This document shows positions 34,348 through 45,849 of a DNA stretch of 64,000 nt, one piece after another. Both the position numbers and the translations under genes were made by a program. This DNA comes from Albula goreensis (lineage: Eukaryota > Chordata > Actinopteri > Albuliformes > Albulidae). The notes under the pieces were generated by a model. It saw only the letters and a list, made by a program, of their open reading frames with translations. It was not told where the DNA came from and ran no database searches. Position 1 is the stretch's first letter, and every line of letters starts with the position of its first letter. Location of the stretch: NCBI GenBank assembly GCA_022829145.1, contig CM040763.1, positions 7,263,641 to 7,327,640 of the forward strand. The letters run 5' to 3'.

Positions 34348-36353
34348 TGTCCAAAATGCACAATAATACCTTTAACATACTTTTTGTTAAATGTGCATTT
34401 ATTGTATTCATAAGATTAAAATAGTGAAAGTGCAAGACATTCTAGTTGTATATCAAGTCTACATAACAATGAGGCCAGCAAGTAACACAAGCTATATGGA
34501 AATTAAGGAACAGGAAATGAGAGAAGCTGGCTCAATATATTGCACATACATAGGAGAACAGACAACTGAGAATAGCATATGAGGTAACAGTTGGTGTTTA
34601 AGGTACAACATCAGGCAATTAGCTATATGGTTGTCTGTTGCTTTATGGTAAGATTAAATTGCCCCATTTAAAACAGGGAAAAGGTTCTAATCTAATCATC
34701 TAATGAATATTTTACCATTAGTCTACAACAGGTAGCTTCAATATGCCCCCCATTCATCCTAATTAAAATACTTCCAGTGGTGTATAAAATTCTTTGTTGT
34801 TCCCGAAAATAAAGTTGGGAAATCTCTCACTCATTACAAAATCCCATAAGATTCGCATGGACCGGTTTCAACGAGGATCAGTTACACAACACAGAGAGGG
34901 TTATCATTTTTCTGACATAACCCTCCTCTGATAATGCCATAGCGACACGTCATTAGTCTGTGTTTTGTTCACATGTTTTGTTTCACCCAAATCCAAATTT
35001 CACAAAGCCTTTTACAAATCAAAGTGCTACATTACCGAGTTACTCAAATATACTGAAAATGTAATTCAACACTTAAAAGGGGACAGTAAGAGTTTTTTTA
35101 CATTTCTTTTTTTAACTCCGTAATTGTGTGTTTACAAAAAAATTTAATTCAAACAGTTCAAAAATGAAAATCCCCTTAAAGCATATTCAGTGAGATGTAC
35201 ACTCCTAAAGTACCAACAAAGTGAATGGGGAGTGGCAAAAACCATGTTCAAAAGGTAATAATCTGTTGTATATTGGCAAGACACTCATAACAAATGAAGT
35301 TATAATCTTCAGGTACCCTGATGCTACTTTCCATAATGGTAATCAACATTCAAACAAAGTGAAGTCTTCATGGATATTACCTTGGGTGTTCACTAGAGAC
35401 ATGAACAACAAAAAAGTAGTAAGAAAAATTAGCATGAAAACCAGAACACTGTGATCCCCATGCCTTCCTGAGTATCGTAAGGAAGGGAAGACTCTGACAC
35501 GCAATGCTTTACGATCCACAGTGTTGACATCAGATTGAGAGACTGTTTGGATTTAAACTCAGAACTTACAATAAATTACACACAGAGAGAACCAGAAACC
35601 AGAATGTTATGACTGATATAGTGAAACATTCTCTCGCATACACAACTCCTTCAATTAAGCACCATTGAAAATCACATTATAACCTGTTAGAGGGGTTTCA
35701 ACAAACTTTACTTTGTGCAGTGGTACCTGAAGAAAAAAAAACAAGAATGAAAGCTATATATATATATATATATCAGTAATTAAATTACTAATGTATAGGA
35801 ATTCTTCAGCCAAAGTCTTGTTTCCACAATATCATTAAGATAAATCTAACATTGTTTTGTGGGATTGATTTGCTGCTCACCGGGAACCACTGTTTTACAA
35901 CTACACTATGTTTAGTACCAAACTGCTGAAAAATAAAGCACATTTTCCCCCACAATCAAAGTCATTGAAATGCTGTGAGATCTTCACACAAGGGGTTCAC
36001 AGCAGTCTATAAAACTTAAATCATTTGATGCCAATTTTAGGCTATTGCTTACAATAAAAATACAACTTTAAATTGTAAAAATGAAAATCTGAATGTTGCA
36101 TATTTCAAATGCAAACATTTCAGCCTTTTTTGACAAACTAACTACCCAATATTCCAAGCATATTTCATAGGCCTTCACTGCCTATAAAAAACATCTATCC
36201 CCCAGGCAAGTATGATATTCACTCAAGTCACAGCAGTAAATTAAATTAGTCCAACACCCAAAAAAATTAGCTAAGTTCCAACAAGCCAGCGTTCATCCAT
36301 CCCAGTGAGAAGAGGGGCGGCTTCAAGTGCTGAGGTGCTTCTGTTCTCCTCTC

Positions 36354-37160
36354 TCAGGAGTTCGAGCAGTCGGTGTAGGTGGTCACCATGTTACCACGAC
36401 GCTGGGTGACAGTCCTGCACTGCTGTTTGGTGGTGCCATGGAACCGGCTCTCCGTCCGCGTTGTGTGGCTGTTGAAGGTGAACATTTTCTCCATGTCCTC
36501 GAACATGTCGTCGAAGACGCCACCGCCGAACGCTCCCTGGAAGTGCCTTTTGGATCGGCTCTGGGCCTCCTGGTGAGTGTGAAAAGGGTTCTCGAAGTGC
36601 CTCCTCTGACGCGCATGCTGGTGCTGATTTTGACCGAAAATGTCAAAGTCTTTGAAAATGTCATCGAAGTTGAAGTTGAAAGGCTGGTGGAAGTGGTGGT
36701 CATTTCTTCCGGCTGTACCTCCGTTAGGGAATGCTCTGTGTCCGAGCTGATCATACTCCCGTCTCCTCTTCTCATCTGACAGAGTCTCATATGCTAGAAA
36801 AAATACATTTTAACAAAAAATACATTACAATGTGAAGCTTACACTTTTCATTACCACCAATGTACGCAGTGTTCTGTGATTTTTTATATTTAGGACATAG
36901 AAACTTAATGATAAACATGTTAATCTGTGAAAAGATAACCCACCTTCTGCAATCTCTCTAAATTTGGCTTCCGCATCAGGACTCTTGTTCTTGTCTGGAT
37001 GGTACTTCATTGCTAATTTGTGAAAAGCCTTCTTGATCTGACGTTCAGTTGCGTCTTTCGGCACACCAAGAATGTCATAATAGTCCTTTTTGGCTAGTAT
37101 CAGTTCGGTTATCATTAGAATGCACACTGCGAAAGTTAACGCTGACTGTGCTGTCGCCAT
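36354..37160 (-). CDS. dnajb9: DnaJ homolog subfamily B member 9 (ERdj4), 218 aa
   Basis: An ER-lumenal J-domain co-chaperone of BiP that acts in ER-associated degradation and restrains IRE1. Coding exons are 36944-37160 and 36354-36793, joining in phase to 657 nt. The protein starts [20 protein letters not shown], an uncleaved-type or cleaved signal sequence, then a J domain at about 26-90 with [10 protein letters not shown] and the HPD motif at 54-56. Next come a histidine/phenylalanine-rich middle ([20 protein letters not shown]), an [17 protein letters not shown] segment, and the family end YTDCSNS. Length fits the family (human 223 aa). The acceptor of the coding start exon is at 37176, so an untranslated exon lies upstream, probably ending at 38452 (donor CCCG|GTAAGTT) with an alternative donor near 38212. 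Confidence 0.95.
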
Positions 37161-38451
37161 GTCAGTGGTTTTTAGCCTGTGAACAAGGAAGAAAAATACA
37201 GTTAACATCAGTAAATTTCATGCAACCAGTTTCAGACCACAATCGCTACAATCTAGTCGCATTTTCAAACTTCATATTGGGGTACAAACATGTATAAAAT
37301 CTTATTAAGTTACCCGATCCAAGCAAATTACGGTTTTTCATTTAGAGAAACGGTGAGATGAACTAGGCTACGGCATAAACATCTGAATTCATTTTATTTC
37401 ATGTTTGTGGGAGGAAAACACATTATCTTGCTATACAATACTATTTGCGTTTGTCTGCATTGAACTTTTCAAAAAAATCCCTTGGTAATAAAGTGTAACA
37501 TAAGTAAGAAAAAAATATGCAAAATTAAACCTTACACGGCACTCTCAAGTGACAAAAATAACGCATTACTGCATAAACACCATTAAGTTAATAAGAATCC
37601 TTATCTGAAAGACCAAAGTTTAATTAAAAAGTGTGTCACAATTTTATCATAGTTATCCACATTATGTAACGACGTTAGGACTGCAGCAAGGAAAAAAACA
37701 CACATGCCAGATGTTTTGATGCAAAAACTAAAATAAATGACTTAAATATGAAAGATCATACATAAAATACAGTAGCTAACCAAAAACTAACGGTATGCAT
37801 GGGAACTTTAAATATCTCTTTCCAAAATAGCAGCTAGTCGGCAATTGAATTTGAATGACAGGTTGAACGGACTAAATTCCCGGGCAGTTGGATTCCACTG
37901 ATGTAACTGATTTCATAGCCAAGTTAAATAACTATCTATAATGCACAACAAGCTAGCTAGCAAGTAGCTTTCTTTCCCTTAACATTTGAAAGGTGTTGCT
38001 AAAATAGATCGTTTCATATGCTGGCTGTGCATCTTCTCAAGCGTTTGACGTTACTAGTCATTACATATGTATATATCACTATCTGGCTATACAGTTAACT
38101 AATGTTAGCTACGCACTACAGATGATTCATGTTGCAGTCTAATATTTGACATATTCTTAATGAAATTACATTTGAAAACAATTCACTGAGTAGCTAAAGA
38201 GTTAAGATTACCTCTTCACTTGGCATTAGCTGTAGTCAGTTGCTGGATATATCGTTTGTTAACTGAAGTATCCTAGTGATAAAGTAGGCTAGCAGGACTG
38301 ATGATGTGCTGTACGTCTTTTCGGTATCGATGACACATCAAGTCATATGTATTGGGACCATAAATAAGAACAAAAATGTCGCATTTTGAAAAGAATAGTT
38401 GCGATCCTTAATTTACCTATACACACGAAAGAAGAGAAAACGACAACTTAC

Positions 38452-38765
38452 CGGGCTCAGCTGTCACGAAATGGTCTTCACCTCCTTTCGATATTTTATG
38501 ATGTGACAACAGCCACTGTGCCCTGCATTCCAGGGCCGAAACACCACGAATCTCAATTCTATTGGTCACTTTGTGTACCACGTGGTTGTGGCTTTGTCAA
38601 GCACGTGGAACTGTTTCTTTCTAAATTGGTTACGCCACATCCGCCTTCGACTGACGTCACCATTCGGAAACAGAATATGAAGGAAAGTGTAAGAAATCAG
38701 TCAGATTCGGATTTAAATAACTGTTTCTGACTGCACAGATAAACATACACTTCTTCAGGTTTGAA
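38452..38765. promoter_or_regulatory. Bidirectional promoter between dnajb9 and thap5
   Basis: Only about 310 bp separate the probable dnajb9 untranslated first exon from the thap5 start codon. The interval has ATTGG (inverted CCAAT) at 38561-38565, CCACGTGG at 38578-38585, a second CACGTG at 38602-38607 and a consensus CRE TGACGTCA at 38652-38659. CACGTGG resembles the core bound by ATF6/XBP1-class factors, which fits the ER stress induction known for dnajb9. A canonical CCAAT-N9-CCACG element in the right spacing was not found. Confidence 0.6.
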
Positions 38766-41700
38766 ATGCCTCGTTACTGCGCAGTTAAGATGTGTAAAAA
38801 CCGTGGAGGTACACCTTCGAAGGGCAGCAAGAAAATTAGTTTTTACCCGTAAGTTTCCCTGTGCGTTAGCTAGCATTAGCTATTGTGGCTAGCATGCTAG
38901 CTATCTTATCAAAATAATCCATATGGAGTGAAGAAAGGTAGCAGAGGCTGCTGCTGTTGGGTGATAGCCAGTAAGCTACAAAGTTGCCTTTCCAGCTGAT
39001 TTTGGCTAGCAATGTGTTAGTTTTTTGGCTACAGACTGTTAGCTGAGTTGCAGAGTTCTCACCCTTTCTACTTTTTACTTTCAGCGCTCAATAACAGGTT
39101 GATGGAACTAGCTAATATGTCATTACATGCAGTTAACGTTTTCAAGCAAGTAAATGTTGCAAGCTTGCCTCTAGCGTAGTAATTCCTTAAGCAGACTGCC
39201 TGGTAGATAATCATGCTGAAAAAACATGCAAGGCGCATATTATTTGCAAGCTAGCTGGTTGACTAGATAGTATGTGTTAGTTGCTCGTGAATGTTTTTGC
39301 ATTGAATGACATTATGGCTTGTATTTGCCATTTGTTCTCTTATGGAAAGGTTTCCTTTGCGAGACGAAGCTCGACTCCAAAAATGGGTTGACAACATGAA
39401 ACGGGAGGAGTGGACCCCGAGTCGACATCAGTACCTATGCAGCGACCACTTCACAGAGGACTCTTTTGATCTTCGCTGGGGGATCAGATACCTGAAGCAC
39501 ACCGCTGTACCGACCATCTTCCCTTTAATATACGAAAGTGATACGACTCCAGTGCAGGTACGCAGGGGTGAATGCGTTTGGCCGTAGGCTATTTATCTAG
39601 AACATCAATGTAGTGGATGCGCTATAATTCTTTTCACTAATTGGACCCCCACAAAACTGCACGGACATTGATATAATTCCACTCGATATTCACTGTTATA
39701 TGCACAAGAGGAAGTTAAACAAATGGCATTGCACTGGGCAGAATGGGGTACTGGTACGACTGAGCTAGACTCATTATTCACTGCGCATGCTCTTAGTCAC
39801 TGTTGCCCGTGGACAGGAGCTGCAGGATTCAGGTTTTTGTTTTTCCCTCTCTGGTGTAGGATTGGGTTCAATTTATAGCTGCATGATTATGAAAAAAAAT
39901 GCCAGTTCTGAGTATCTCAGTATTGTGATTGCGATTATTAATTGCATTGTCAAGAACATGAAATAGATCATAAGTTTCAACACACATTTTGTGACAGCTG
40001 AGTGTAAAAAGCTTGTGAAGATGATTATTGTTCCCAAATAATTTTTAAACACCTCTACATCAACGTAAGAATCTGTCCTACTTGATAGTGGTAGTGTTTA
40101 ATGTCAGTGTAGTGGTAGTGTTAAATTAATACAGAACTCTTGGTAATGAGCAATGCATTCATAGTAATTGCATTCTTAAGGATAAAGCAGCAGCTGTCTC
40201 TCTAATTGCACATGCTGCAATTGAAATTGTGATGAATGAATAGCTAATTGCTCAGCCTTTGTCTACTACTGCTGGGTGTTGAGCTCTGGCCCTTACCTCC
40301 ACTTGACACAATTAGACCGATGATTAGCCAGATGAGTTGCAGTCCAATGGCCATGACCTAAATTGTTTGCTAATTTTAAGGCGGAAAACATCCATCAGGC
40401 ATTGCAGCTGTCTACAGCCAAGAGTGACTACACTCATTCTTTAGACTCTCCAGGTGGTTCCTGCTTACCTTTTGGCTTCTCTGCTTCTTAACTTTAGGCA
40501 TTGATTTCGGGGTTATCTGTTTGCTGTGTTGTAGAATTAACCAGATAGATATAGCATAACCAGAGCTACACTTGACACTACACACAAAAGAACAGACTTG
40601 TAGAAAGGTGCAGGCAAAGGTGATGTAATGAAAATGTGTATTGTGAACATTCTCACTAATCGCTGTACAGCTGCAAGAAGGAATCATAAGTCAGCTTGAA
40701 TAATTCCATGTATTATACTAGTTAATGCTATTTCCCTTTAGTATTGGGCATGTTGCACTGGTTGTAGCTTTGCATGGACATTCTAAGAGGAATAGATTGC
40801 ACACTTTCCATATTAACAGTGCATTAAAATGGGAATGTTCCACATTATTGTTCAGTGTATAAGGCTGGTTTGCACAGCTTAGTTTTCTACATGCAGTCCA
40901 TTTATATATCTAGGTATTTACTGAACCAATTAAGGCTATATATCTTTCAAATGTACAGATGGCAGTGTTCCACCTGGGAACAGAATCTGCAGCCTCTGGT
41001 ATGCAAGCCAGTTTACCTAACCATTCATTTACTGTGCCATGTTTTCTGGCAGTGGTGCAGCATAAGTTGTTTTGTGTGGAACTAAATGTTTGTTTTCTGC
41101 CTTTATCATAGGAGGAAGTTGGTAAACTTCACAGTAGGAAAGGTGTGAAGCCAGTCGGGAGGATGTCTGGAGTCAGCACAAAGCCTATCAGACCTTCCTC
41201 GCCCCCCAAAAAGAGAGCTCTGATTCTGAAATGGGAAAACTGTGGACAGAACGGGGACGATTCTGCAGGGAAAGCCGTGGAGCCTGTGGCTAAAGCAGAT
41301 GAGGCCAAATTTCCAACCGTGCTGCTCATCAGAGACGGGGACCAAGAGACGGCCGCATCGCGCGAAGCAGCTCGCGCCACGGCCTCCCTGCCAGGGGGGC
41401 ATATCACCATGGAGACCACCAACCAGCAGCCGGGAGGGGAGAGGATCCTCATAACTAACTGCATGAGGGTGCTGAGCGAGTCTCAGCACGGCTCTGACGG
41501 CGGGTCCGCGGTGACGGTGCTGTGTGCCGAATCACCCGCTCAGTCGGCTTCCTCAGACGCGGCACACAGCAGGTTAGCGTTAGCCGTAACAGAGACAAAC
41601 GCAGTCAGTGCTGCTGTGGGGTTGCAAGGGGAACATGGCGGAGACAGATCCGCGGAGCACCAGAACTGTCAGACTAGCACAGACGCCGAACACATTTTGC

Positions 41701-41924
41701 TGTACGAGCACTCGTACTCCCGGCAGAACGCAGACAAGAGCCAGCTATGGAACAAGATAGCCAGCTTGCATGTTAAGATTATGGAACTGGAAAAGCGGGA
41801 GGAGGACACTGTGGCCAAAATCAACTCCCTCGAATCTCTTATCGCACACCTGAAAAAGGAGAACATAGTCTGTGAAGAGAAACAGAAAGCTTTGGAAGAC
41901 TATTTCACATCTGTCTTTCTGTAG
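38766..41924 (+). CDS. thap5: THAP domain-containing protein 5 (367 aa)
   Basis: A nuclear DNA-binding protein; human THAP5 is linked to cell-cycle control and apoptosis. Exons 38766-38848, 39350-39557 and 41112-41924 join in phase. The N-terminal THAP zinc finger has its C2CH ligands at C5, C10, C58 and H61 (MPRYCAVKMC and YLCSDHF), with WGIRYLKHTAVPTIF completing the domain, AVPTIF at 80-85. The middle region (about 98-290) is poorly conserved and alanine/serine-rich. An HCF-1-binding type motif EHSY lies at about 296-299 and is followed by a leucine-rich coiled coil ending in YFTSVFL. Human THAP5 has the same order and is 395 aa. The head-to-head position with dnajb9 is the same as in mammals. 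Confidence 0.94.
40955..41045. mobile_element. Dispersed repeat fragment in thap5 intron 2
   Basis: The segment with TGGCAGTGTTCCACCTGGGA, TCTGCAGCCTCTGG and TTTACTGTGCCA resembles the troponin T intron copy at 15460-15575. It lies just upstream of the last thap5 exon. Confidence 0.5.
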
Positions 41925-42175
41925 GTTTGCAGCAGTTTACCAATGTGTTTATTTGGTAGGACTTTTCATGTTTAGCTTTGTTTTTGTAACATACTTACAC
42001 ATGCTGCACTTTACGTTTATCGTAATTAGTTACTGTGGTGTAGCTAACTTGTAACTTATTTCTGCTGAAGACAATATTCCAAGAGGGTTTGTTTCAGCAG
42101 CTGCATAAAAATGAGGTCTAAACACAATGACTGTGCCAAACCCAAAGTGTGTTGGTCAGATCCATATTACTTGGG

Positions 42176-42268
42176 AATAAAAAAAAAAGGCTTTAGCCAA
42201 AATGTGGGGAGGTTTATGTCCTGGCCTGTCCATAAAAAATAATACAAATTTGAGGCCTTCCTAATAAA
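42176..42268 (+). terminator. Polyadenylation signals of thap5
   Basis: AATAAA occurs at 42176-42181 and again at 42263-42268, about 250 and 340 bp after the thap5 stop. Either could be used. Confidence 0.5.
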
Positions 42269-42269
42269 A

Positions 42270-44481
42270 TATTGAATCCTAATAACTTTGGACATGCTTT
42301 TTTCTTAAGGTATTACTGTGGGCCTTGCATATCCAAATACATAGGGGAACATTTGAACATTTGCAGTAGTAGATGTGATTACTCTTCTTCAGTGTCAGAA
42401 TGTGCAAATTCGAGTGTTCTTTCTGAAATAGAGGTTCGGACACTTTGCAAAGTGAATGATGACCTTGTGCCATCTCATCTCTGTGTGACTGTAGCGCTCT
42501 GGCCACACTCATGTTGAACTGATGAGGTCAGCTGTACAAATAAGCACTGATGGATTCATGTGTTCTACATTATTGGCTGAAGTCTCATGCTACCTGCAGT
42601 TTTCCCATATCATTTTCCTCCAACATGTCACTTTATTTCACTTTACGTGCAAATTATGGAGCTAATTGTCTCATAAGTAGTGGGGGCATGAGTAATGGTG
42701 AGTAATGGCCAGCATACAGTTGGCCCTCCACTACAAGAAGTTTGACACCACTGATTTTGGCAGTACTTCATATATAGGAATATCTGCAATGTAAGAATAT
42801 CTTTAATGCAGTCTGCAGGAAGGCAGGTGGTAGTAGTTTTGAGGTAGATGACATTTTTTGAAGTGCATCCACAAAGCTGAGTAGAATCACCATGGGAACA
42901 ATGTGTTCCAAAATTATGTTTATGATTTAAAAAGCCAGCAAATCTGTTTTCATGGTTCTTTTTGCTGATTGAAAATAATAGCATGGAAAATAAAGGATAA
43001 TTGAGGCAATGTATTGAAATGAAATAATTGTGTAGGATAAGTGCATGTTCCTCCATTGACTAAGAGTGACTCTAGCGACTAAGAATAACCAAATGCATTT
43101 TTCAAAACCGAACATCTATATGGATATTTTAATGTTTGTTGCCTTCATGCTTGGCATTCACAATGGAATTGGTTGAATTGTAATACAACTGTGCATATTG
43201 TATGTAGGAGTCATTTTCTGAACAGCTTCTGATGTACATTCACCTGTCACTTCAGTCTTCCTGACATGGTGTTCAATTTAAATTGAAAAGGCTTTTCTTT
43301 CCCTTGTCAGGTTCAGTGAATACTGGTAAGTGGCTTGACATTTTATTTGAGGGAATTCAACAACAAAAGACTTTTTCCAGGAATTTTTGGTATGACTTTT
43401 TACAACCTATACGCTGTACATCAGTGTTGGGCTCTCACTAGTAATAAGTATGCTACATTATGACCAAGGAGGCTTTGGAGGTAGAGACACCTGCAGGCTG
43501 TATCATAATTCATATTGTATTTAACAAAATAGAAATACACATTGATAAAATAAAAATGAACTTTTTTCAGTAACCTTATTTCAATTTTAATATACGATGA
43601 GGGATTTATAAAACAAAGTCTTTTAACTGCAATTACACAGTTTATTTTAAATTTAAACAGTTAATGAACCACAAACAATATTTTCAACAAATAACATTTT
43701 GTCATTAAAAGACTATCAATATAGCAAGTGGTCTACATTTCCACTCTAAAATACATAAATGCCAATGAAATTTGTAAAACAACTATAATCCAGTAAAAAC
43801 ATATTTTTCCTGAACCACAGAATGTAGGCATGTACCCACACAATTGCTGAGACAATTACTGCAGACTTCACATATACCACTACAGTAGACAACTAGGCAG
43901 AGACCAAGCTAGCACTCAGGGGAGTGGTATGTATGAATGTATCATGTGATTTTAGGTAACACAGATTGAGTTTGAATTTGACAAGATTCCCATTTTTAGT
44001 GTCAGTTGTCTGGCATATTACATATTACATTATTAAGTCTTACAACATCAAAACAAGCTTACAAATCTGTGTGACACCAACTGCTTAAACATAGACAAGC
44101 CATGCATCTTTTTTCAATGTCAGTCACAGTATAGTGTGAGGCGATGGAGGGCATTGAGTTTGGTCAGTGTTGCAGTGTTTCATGCTGATAAGAAGGCAGG
44201 ACTTCAAACCAGAGTCTTTGCTCCTTGGCATCTCAGTGGCAGTGCTGTAGTATATTGGAGTCTGACAAATGCATCTGAGCTACACCAGCAAATCTCAAGC
44301 TGTTTAAACATGCAAGTTATTTGTGTTTATCCTATGTCAGATGTATGTTTTTGTTTGTTTTGTTCCCACAAACCCACCTCCCCACTGCTTAGGGCATTTG
44401 GCTGTCATTGTCTTTTCTAAATGCTGCGGTGGACTCGCCGGTGGGCCAGTCGAAGGCATGTTCGAGCCCCGTCTTCCTGCG
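42270..44481. other. Intergenic, AT-rich; probably includes receptor 3' UTR
   Basis: No exon-like segment with recognisable product. On the minus strand an AATAAA (plus-strand TTTATT, 43641-43646) could end the receptor transcript. The rest is AT-rich unique sequence. Confidence 0.45.
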
Positions 44482-45811
44482 CTAGCTGTAGTACAGGTAA
44501 ATCCAAGGATTTGTGCAGCTATTGAGGCTCGCTAGCAGCATTATTACGATAAACGCCGGACCTGGAACAAGACGGAGATGGAGATGCATGAGTAATAATG
44601 GCTATCCTAACTCAAAGATAAATACATTTTACAATGGCCTGGACAAAATCTCAGTTATTTTTTCTTAGTTTGATCTAATTTTCCCCAGGGTATACTTAAT
44701 CATTCTGCACATTCAGTAGTCGTTCCGGTATGGACTGTCTGGTTTCTCTCAGCAGCAAAGGGAACTATCAACAACCAAGTGAGCCACCACATAATGATGG
44801 AATTAGCTATGAGCTCAAAAGCATTCTTTCTCCACATATTTTATAGGACTATTAGACAACACATGCTAGAGTTAGGGTATTTAATTACAGCAGTTGAGGC
44901 GCGCATCTTATAACAGCAAACATCTCTGCATTCTCTTCCATAGTTAATTTTCTGCACATACCTTCAGCTGGCGCAGTACGGGGACTCCATACAGACCACA
45001 GCTGGACAACAAAGAACGGACTCCAGCATATTGTGTAAAAAAGAATTATAACAAACGTCATTTTGATAGTCTTCATCATAGCACTTGAGATACCCTTTGT
45101 GGACGACCTTCCCTCACTTGTTTCAGACTGCAAAGCTTTCCTCTTCATATTTAAATAAATCTCCAAACAAATTTTAATCTGGCAGAAAATGAGAATTAAG
45201 GCTGGGAAAACAAAGACCGACAAGGTTATCCATGTTATGTATATTCTACTGCCCCACGGTTCTATGAATGTAGCCCAGCAGTCGTACACGTGGTCCTCAA
45301 CTTCTTGCAGAGAAAAAATGAAAAGCTGAGGAGTACTGAATATCAGGGATATCAGCCAGGATGCTCCTATAGCCAAGTATCTGCGAAAAGAACCCGTTAA
45401 AAAAGACACCATGGGTCTGCACACCGCGTTGTATCGGTCTATAGTCATGGCCACTATCATGTAAGTTGAGGCAAACATCCCGACGACTTGCAAGTATTTC
45501 ACAGCCCTGCACACAAAGTCGGAGGCTTTGAAGCGGTGCGTGATCTCCATGGATAGCTGCGGGAGCACTTGAAAGAAAGCCACCACGAGATCGGCCAAGC
45601 AGAGGTGGAGAAGGAATAGTTGCGTCCTCGTGTTCCTTTTACGCTTTCTCCACAACGCGTACAAAAGAAACAAATTTCCACAGGCAGCCAACACGAAGAT
45701 AGATCCCAAAACCCCAACTTTGACAAACGCCAAGCGTCCCTCTCCCTCACTGTTTTCACAGTCAAGATTTTCCAACCGCTCACGCCTTGAACTACTATTG
45801 TTGCAATTCAT
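44482..45811 (-). CDS. avpr2: Vasopressin V2-type receptor, C-terminally short (309 aa)
   Basis: A class A GPCR for arginine vasotocin-type peptides; V2 receptors usually signal through Gs and cAMP. Exon 1 is 44962-45811, exon 2 is 44482-44561. Their junction is just before TM7, the intron position of the vasopressin/oxytocin receptor family. TM segments fall near 30-53, 65-86, 102-124, 145-165, 190-213, 247-270 and 285-306. N-glycosylation sequons are at N4/N5, the disulfide pair is C101-C178, DRY is 125-127, CWSP 262-265, NPWIY 301-305. HLCLADLVVAFFQVLPQL, FVCRAVKYLQVVGM and PQLFIFS are typical of V2. Oddity: TAG follows four residues after NPWIY, so helix 8, the palmitoylated cysteines and the cytoplasmic tail are missing. 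It may be one of the fish V2-like paralogues or a decaying gene; the subtype symbol is tentative. Confidence 0.85.
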
Positions 45812-45849
45812 GTTTTTTTTTTTTTTTCAGAATTACTTTTCCAGTATTG

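Noticed and set aside
36327..36779. Plus-strand open frame of 150 codons
   Set aside because: It is the antisense shadow of the dnajb9 last exon, whose minus-strand frame matches the family throughout.
41106..41489. Minus-strand open frame of 127 codons
   Set aside because: Antisense shadow of the last thap5 exon.
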